Source: an uncultured Ruthenibacterium sp. (lineage in GTDB: Bacteria; Bacillota; Clostridia; Oscillospirales; Ruminococcaceae). From it: DNA of 64,000 nt. Position 1 is the stretch's first letter. The number at the start of each line of letters is the position of its first letter. This document shows, piece by piece, positions 59,971 to 64,000 of this stretch. Both the position numbers and the translations under genes were made by a program. Location: positions 124,001 through 188,000 of the forward strand of contig CALXBN010000018.1 of the NCBI GenBank assembly GCA_944386555.1, in the 5' to 3' direction. The notes under the pieces were generated by a model. The model was not told the origin of the DNA. It saw nothing but the letters and a program-made list of their open reading frames with translations, and ran no database searches.

Positions 59971-59999
59971 GAGATTGGGCGGGGAAAATCGGCTGTTTT

Positions 60000-60689
60000 T
60001 CAAATTTTTACCGGGCAAAATGTCAGTGCGTCAGCGCTGATCAGCGTATAGTCGATGCCGCCGGCCACTCCCTGCCGGGCATAGCGGATCGCGCTGCCGT
60101 GCAGATGGCCGTAATAGCAGCGCCGCACGCCATACTCGCCCAAAATGGCCACGATCTCTTTTGCCTCGGCCCCGGGGTATACCGGCGGATAATGCAGAAA
60201 GGCCACGCGCTCGGCCCCGGGGGCACTTTGCAAGGCTTGCTGCAGCGAAGCGCGCAGGCGTCCGCACTCCCGGGCCATCATTTTTTCATCGTGGGGCTGT
60301 CCCTGATCAAACATCCAGCCGCGTGTACCGCACAGGGCCACACCCTCGGCCAAGGCAAAATTGTTGTGCAGGAATCCGATACTGCCGCACCCCAGAGCCT
60401 CCAGATGCGAACGCATTTTGGCCATGGTGCACCACCAGTAATCGTGGTTGCCTTTCAGCAGCAATTTCCGCCCGGGCAGCCGTTCCAGAAAAAGGAAGTC
60501 CTCCCGGCACTGCTCCAGGCTCATCCCCCAGCTGGTATCCCCTGCCAGCACCACGGTATCCTCCGGCCCTACCAGCTTGTGCCAGTTCTCCGCCAGGCGC
60601 GGCACATAATTCTGCCACCCCGGAAAAACATCCATGGGCTTGGACGTACCCAACGACAAATGCAGGTCTCCAATTGCAAAAATTGCCAT
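60000..60689 (-). CDS. Calcineurin-like metallophosphoesterase (YkuE/YmdB-unlike small cytosolic type)
   Basis: A 229-residue phosphoesterase with all family motifs: GDLHLS (7-12), AGDTSWG, KGNHDYWW, FLHYPP and YGHLHG, which bind two metals. There is no signal peptide. The substrate is unknown; related clostridial genes are simply called metallophosphoesterase. GGAGGG precedes the ATG with a short gap. It lies upstream of tig and is divergent from the small DUF1540 gene. Confidence 0.88.
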   Translation of the reverse strand: MAIFAIGDLHLSLGTSKPMDVFPGWQNYVPRLAENWHKLVGPEDTVVLAGDTSWGMSLEQCREDFLFLERLPGRKLLLKGNHDYWWCTMAKMRSHLEALGCGSIGFLHNNFALAEGVALCGTRGWMFDQGQPHDEKMMARECGRLRASLQQALQSAPGAERVAFLHYPPVYPGAEAKEIVAILGEYGVRRCYYGHLHGSAIRYARQGVAGGIDYTLISADALTFCPVKI

Positions 60690-60751
60690 AATCCCTCCGA
60701 ATATCCGGCCTTCCCGCCGGGCAAGCTAACGGCGTAAAGGAGGCGCAAAAC

Positions 60752-60916
60752 ATGGAATACAACCAGGAAAAGACTTTGGACGGAGTGCGCTGCGATGTAA
60801 CCAAATGCGTATACAACAACGGCCACAACTGCTGCACTGCCGACCACATCAATGTAAAAAACCGCATGGCCATCCTGGGCGAGGAAACCATGTGCGAGAC
60901 CTTTGAACAGGTTTGA
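60752..60916 (+). CDS. DUF1540 domain small Cys-rich protein
   Basis: A 54-residue protein: it starts MEYNQEKTLDGVRCDVTKC, continues VYNNGHNCCTADHI, then an Asn/Lys stretch and ETMCETFEQV. The Cys pattern C-x4-C-x7-CC ... C (five Cys) with CDVxxCxYN and the final ETxCxTF is the DUF1540 signature. Such small proteins are common in Clostridia, likely bind metal, and have no known function. AAAGGAGG lies eight bases before the ATG and a good terminator follows, so it is a real single-gene unit. It is too short for usual ORF length limits. Confidence 0.9.
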   Translation: MEYNQEKTLDGVRCDVTKCVYNNGHNCCTADHINVKNRMAILGEETMCETFEQV

Positions 60917-60932
60917 ACTTTCCCGCCCGCAG

Positions 60933-60959
60933 GCCCGTGCCGTCGGCACGGGCTTTTTT
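60933..60959 (+). terminator. Terminator of the DUF1540 gene
   Basis: GCCCGTGCC pairs with GGCACGGGC around three bases, followed by TTTTTT on the plus strand. Confidence 0.92.
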
Positions 60960-60979
60960 ATGCCGGTGCGGGGCTGCAT

Positions 60980-62443
60980 TCAAACCGAGAGAGCCGCTTC
61001 TCCAATGCCGCCTTTGGGGATGACCCGGGCAAAGCGCACAGGCCGCCCCTGCAGGGCCGCTAAATTTGCCGGCGCGGGGATGCCGGTATACTGTTCCAGC
61101 CGGTGCAACGCATCAAATTCGCCTGCCGGGACATCCTGCCCCAGGGCCCCCAGCACAACAGCCGGGAATTTATAGGGGCTGGCTGTTGACAGCACCACGC
61201 AGGCCCGGCCCGGAGTGCGTTTGCGCTGAGCCGCATGGAAAGCCACCGCCGTGTGAGGATCCATCAGATAACCATGCTGTTCAAAGAAAAAGCGGATGGT
61301 CTTTGCCGCCTGTTCATCTCCGGCCCAGCCGGCGGAAAAGTCCTCCGTCAGGCGCTGCAGTGCCGAGACCGGGATCCGATACCTGCGATCCGCGTTCAGG
61401 CCGCTCATCCACGCCGCCACCTGCGAGGCATCACCCGTGGTATGATACAGCAGCCGCTCCAGATTGGAAGATACCAGGATATCCATGGAGGGACTGGTCG
61501 TCTTGTGAAACGCCCGGCGCGCATCGTAATCTCCGCTGTCCAGAAAATCCGTCAGCACATTGTTGCTGTTGGACGCACAGATCAGCCTGCCCACCGGCAA
61601 ACCCATTTGTTTCGCGTACCACCCGGCCAGGATATCGCCAAAATTTCCGGTAGGTACGCAGAAGTCCACCGCCTCCCCTTCGGCAATGTGACCGGCCTCC
61701 AGCAGCTGCACATAGCTAAAATAGTAATAAACGATCTGCGGCACCAGACGGCCCCAGTTGATAGAGTTTGCGCTGGAGAGCACCGTGCCGCGCTGCGCCA
61801 GAGCCTGGGCCACTGCGGGATCCGAAAAGACCCGTTTGACACCTGTCTGGGCATCGTCAAAATTGCCGTCCACGGCAAACACTGCTACATTGTCCCCCTG
61901 CTGGGTAGCCATCTGCAGACGCTGGATCTCACTGGTACCGTCATTCGGATAAAACACTGCGATCTTGATGCCCGGCAGGTCACGATATCCTTCCAGTGCC
62001 GCCTTACCGGTGTCGCCGGAGGTGGCTACCAGGATCTCAGTGGTTTCTTTCCTTCCCAACAGGCGCTTGCCTTCCACCAGCAGGCGGGGCATCAGCTGCA
62101 GCGCATAATCCTTAAAGGCGCTGGTGGGGCCATGCCACAGCTCCAGCGCATATAGGCCGTCCCCGGTCACCGGCACCGTACGTCCCAGGGCATCCTCCCA
62201 GCGCGTCCCGTCATAGGCAGCCCGGGTGGCTTCATCCAAAAATTCGCCGCTGTATTCGCCCAGGAAGCGCTCCAGCACCAACCGGGCCGTCCGGGCATAC
62301 GTTTTGCCTCGCACATCTTCCACTGTTAAGCGGGGAAATTCCATCGGGACAAACAGCCCGCCGTCTGGCGCAAGGCCGGTGACAATGGCCTGTGCCGCGC
62401 TCACACGTAGAGTATCATCCCTTGTACTGGTATACTGCATCAT
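60980..62443 (-). CDS. thrC: Threonine synthase
   Basis: A 487-residue PLP enzyme (the long class I/II type) making threonine from O-phosphohomoserine. It opens YTSTRDDTLRVSAAQAI (compare YxSTR in the family), has the PLP lysine K111 in GPTSAFKDYALQ, ATSGDTGKAAL (phosphate and PLP ring), PTGNFGDILAGW and the late STASPYKFPAVV. AAGGAGG lies five bases before the first ATG; a second ATG follows immediately. It ends a minus-strand series rbgA-rnhB-yraN-thrC, with 39 bases after yraN, and no separate promoter or T-box was seen. Confidence 0.95.
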   Translation of the reverse strand: MMQYTSTRDDTLRVSAAQAIVTGLAPDGGLFVPMEFPRLTVEDVRGKTYARTARLVLERFLGEYSGEFLDEATRAAYDGTRWEDALGRTVPVTGDGLYALELWHGPTSAFKDYALQLMPRLLVEGKRLLGRKETTEILVATSGDTGKAALEGYRDLPGIKIAVFYPNDGTSEIQRLQMATQQGDNVAVFAVDGNFDDAQTGVKRVFSDPAVAQALAQRGTVLSSANSINWGRLVPQIVYYYFSYVQLLEAGHIAEGEAVDFCVPTGNFGDILAGWYAKQMGLPVGRLICASNSNNVLTDFLDSGDYDARRAFHKTTSPSMDILVSSNLERLLYHTTGDASQVAAWMSGLNADRRYRIPVSALQRLTEDFSAGWAGDEQAAKTIRFFFEQHGYLMDPHTAVAFHAAQRKRTPGRACVVLSTASPYKFPAVVLGALGQDVPAGEFDALHRLEQYTGIPAPANLAALQGRPVRFARVIPKGGIGEAALSV

Positions 62444-62482
62444 CCCATCCTCCTTAAATTGCGCTGTCCTGCCTTTCAGGCA

Positions 62483-62848
62483 TCATCCGTTTTCTTCAAA
62501 GGCGTTTTCCAGCCGGTGGACGGAAAACCCGCCGTCTCCATCAGCCAGCACTTCCACAACGTCCAGTCGAACCGGCACATCACCCAATTCCCGCTCGGAC
62601 AGAAACATTCGGGCCGCCAGCAAAATCCGCTGGCGCTTGTGCCGTGTTACCGACTCCCGCGGAGCGGCAATGGCACCGGGCGAGCGCGTTTTCACCTCGG
62701 CAAAAACATACAGTTTCCCTTTCCGGACGATCAGGTCTACTTCCCCCTGGCGGGTGCGGTAATTCGCCGCCACCATTTCATAACCGTCCTTCCGGTAATC
62801 CGCAGCAGCCATACTCTCCCCCAGGGCCCCCAGCAGCCGGCGGTCCAT
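62483..62848 (-). CDS. yraN: YraN/UPF0102 family nuclease-like protein
   Basis: A 121-residue protein with the PD-(D/E)XK nuclease-like core: GEVDLIVRKG (Asp 38) and AEVKTRS (Glu 51, Lys 53). It starts MDRRLLGALGESMAA, matching the family's N-terminal helix. The ATG at 62848 has GAGGG eight bases upstream and overlaps the rnhB stop (TGATG); a GTG one codon earlier is less well placed. Gene order rnhB-yraN is widely conserved. Function is unproven. Confidence 0.9.
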   Translation of the reverse strand: MDRRLLGALGESMAAADYRKDGYEMVAANYRTRQGEVDLIVRKGKLYVFAEVKTRSPGAIAAPRESVTRHKRQRILLAARMFLSERELGDVPVRLDVVEVLADGDGGFSVHRLENAFEENG

Positions 62849-63489
62849 CACACATACCCTCGTTTCTTCAAAAAACTTTTGCGGTAAAAAGGCTGAATGC
62901 CATATTCATCCAGCAGCTGATAATGCAGCTTCGTGGGATAGCCTTTGTGCTTTTCCAGCTGATACTGCGGATATTGCCTGGCCAGTTCCACCATATAGCG
63001 GTCCCGCGTCACTTTGGCCAAAATCGAAGCCGCTGCCACCGATGCGCTCCTGGCGTCCCCTTTGATCACCGCACGGCAAGGCACTGCGGTCTCGGGACAA
63101 CGGTTGCCGTCAATCAGGGCCAGGTTCGGCTGCACTGCCAGGTTTGCCAGCGCCTGCTTCATTCCCAGCATCGTAGCCCCCAGAATATTCAGCCGGTCGA
63201 TGGTCTCGGGCCCTATCAGCTGAATGTCATAGGCCAGCGCCTGCTGAAGGATCACATCGTACAACGCCTCCCGCTTTTTTTCGCTGAGCCGCTTGGAATC
63301 ATTCAGGCCCGGCACAAGGGTACCGGGGCCCAGCACCACAGCCGCCACACACACCGGGCCGCAAAGCGGGCCGCGGCCCGCCTCGTCCACACCGGCCAGG
63401 ATGCCGAACTGTCCCCGCAGGCAGTCATCATATCGCCACAGTTCATCCAAAGCGGGATCATCTGCTTTCTTTGCCTTCCGAGCGCTCAC
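62848..63489 (-). CDS. rnhB: Ribonuclease HII
   Basis: A 213-residue type 2 RNase H that cuts single ribonucleotides and RNA-DNA hybrids. The first acidic pair is in GVDEAGRGPLCGPV (D35, E36), followed by LNDSKRLSEKKRE, the Asp in ALIDGN, the DARSASVAAASILAKVTRDR block and the late YPTKLH. The GTG start at 63489 has GGAGG seven bases upstream and overlaps the rbgA stop. Confidence 0.95.
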   Translation of the reverse strand: MSARKAKKADDPALDELWRYDDCLRGQFGILAGVDEAGRGPLCGPVCVAAVVLGPGTLVPGLNDSKRLSEKKREALYDVILQQALAYDIQLIGPETIDRLNILGATMLGMKQALANLAVQPNLALIDGNRCPETAVPCRAVIKGDARSASVAAASILAKVTRDRYMVELARQYPQYQLEKHKGYPTKLHYQLLDEYGIQPFYRKSFLKKRGYV

Positions 63490-64000
63490 TGTACCGCCTC
63501 CGCTTCTCCATCGGCACCGGCCGGCAGCTCCTCCCGCGGCGGCTGCTCTAGGGAGATGCGTCCCAGCTTGCTGTCGCGGAACTCATCCACAACGGTGACG
63601 GCGGCACGCTCGGTATTCACCACGCCTCCGCTCATCAGCATGCCGCGCCGCCGCCCGATTGTTTCCAACAACTCATAAGGCTCCTGGGCCAAGTCATCCC
63701 CATCCAGCTTATACCGCTCTATCAGGCGAAGTGCCGCTGTCTGCTGCAGTTGAGCCAGCAGATTGCAGGCCAGTGCTTCCACATCCAAAATGTCATCCCG
63801 AATGGAACCGATAAAGGCCAAATTGGATGCAACAGTCTGATTTTCGAATTTTTTCCACAGCACGCCGGGCATGTCCAGCAGGTCGTATCCGCCGGCGCGC
63901 ACCCACTGCTTGCCGCGGGTGACACCGGGGCGGTCAGCTGTCTGCGCACGGGCTGCACCCGCAAAGCTGTTGATAAAGGTAGACTTTCCCACATTGGGGA
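63486..64000 (-). CDS. rbgA: Ribosome biogenesis GTPase RbgA/YlqF, C-terminal part
   Basis: Partial: the start lies beyond the right edge. The visible 171 codons begin at the G1 loop PNVGKSTFINS, followed by ADRPGVTRGKQW (G2-type) and LLDMPGVLWKKF (G3). This is the circularly permuted order, as G4 would precede G1, outside the window. The C-terminal RNA-binding helices and a Glu/Pro-rich end follow. It matures the 50S subunit. Its stop overlaps the rnhB GTG, starting the series rbgA-rnhB-yraN-thrC. Confidence 0.93.
   Translation of the reverse strand, partial: PNVGKSTFINSFAGAARAQTADRPGVTRGKQWVRAGGYDLLDMPGVLWKKFENQTVASNLAFIGSIRDDILDVEALACNLLAQLQQTAALRLIERYKLDGDDLAQEPYELLETIGRRRGMLMSGGVVNTERAAVTVVDEFRDSKLGRISLEQPPREELPAGADGEAEAVQ

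Noticed and set aside
62444-62482. T-box leader before thrC
   Set aside because: Only 39 bases separate yraN and thrC and no T-box sequence is present.

Overview
The window looks like chromosome of a spore-forming, anaerobic gut-type member of the Clostridia (Oscillospiraceae/Ruminococcaceae-like; inferred, not proven). The grounds are a complete spoIIIAA-AH operon, strong GGAGG ribosome sites, TTGnnn-17-TATAAT promoters, ABC/GPH sugar-uptake loci, a Cys-type sulfatase (an enzyme class often matured anaerobically) and a fairly GC-rich sequence. Most genes lie on the minus strand.

Layout, in window coordinates. 1-9.2 kb (minus): spoIIIAA-AB-AC-AD-AE-AF-AG-AH behind a sigma-E-like promoter, then asp23, nusB, a TsaD-like paralogue, xseA, xseB, ispA and the start of a divergent-PAP2 gene. 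9.3-12.9 kb: one 1189-residue ABC transporter (ATPase plus permease) with a large extracytoplasmic region holding three tandem helical repeats. 13.0-13.3 kb: tRNA-Cys and tRNA-Gly. 13.5-20.4 kb: a sugar locus (GH2 glycosidase, Gfo/Idh oxidoreductase, TIM-barrel epimerase, GPH symporter) with a divergent AraC regulator. 20.5-24.9 kb (plus): sbcD-sbcC. 24.9-35.1 kb (minus): MATE pump and glmM; punA and mtaD; uracil permease; aminotransferase; orphan amino-acid binding lipoprotein and ornithine-cyclodeaminase-like gene.

35.5-49.2 kb is the most distinctive part. A probable single minus-strand operon encodes two LplB/LplC-type permeases, their binding lipoprotein, two Gfo/Idh oxidoreductases, a TIM-barrel isomerase/epimerase, a PHP-type metallohydrolase, a double-cupin protein, a formylglycine-type sulfatase and a ROK kinase. 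It contains no recognisable glycoside hydrolase or polysaccharide lyase. The divergent membrane-bound AraC regulator is cut by one in-frame TGA. I infer import and breakdown of a sulfated small glycoside by oxidation and elimination rather than hydrolysis.

49.3-51.4 kb: a second MATE pump and a Gly-Val-Asp-Phe tRNA cluster with two good promoters. 51.4-60 kb (minus): a protein-quality-control cluster, tig, clpP, clpX, lon, engB, a methyltransferase and hslO; lon has its own promoter behind a 57-nt nested hairpin. 60-64 kb: a metallophosphoesterase, a small plus-strand DUF1540 gene, and rbgA (partial), rnhB, yraN and thrC. No CRISPR array, insertion sequence, prophage, rRNA or origin was seen. 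Promoter and terminator calls are by eye from sequence patterns only.
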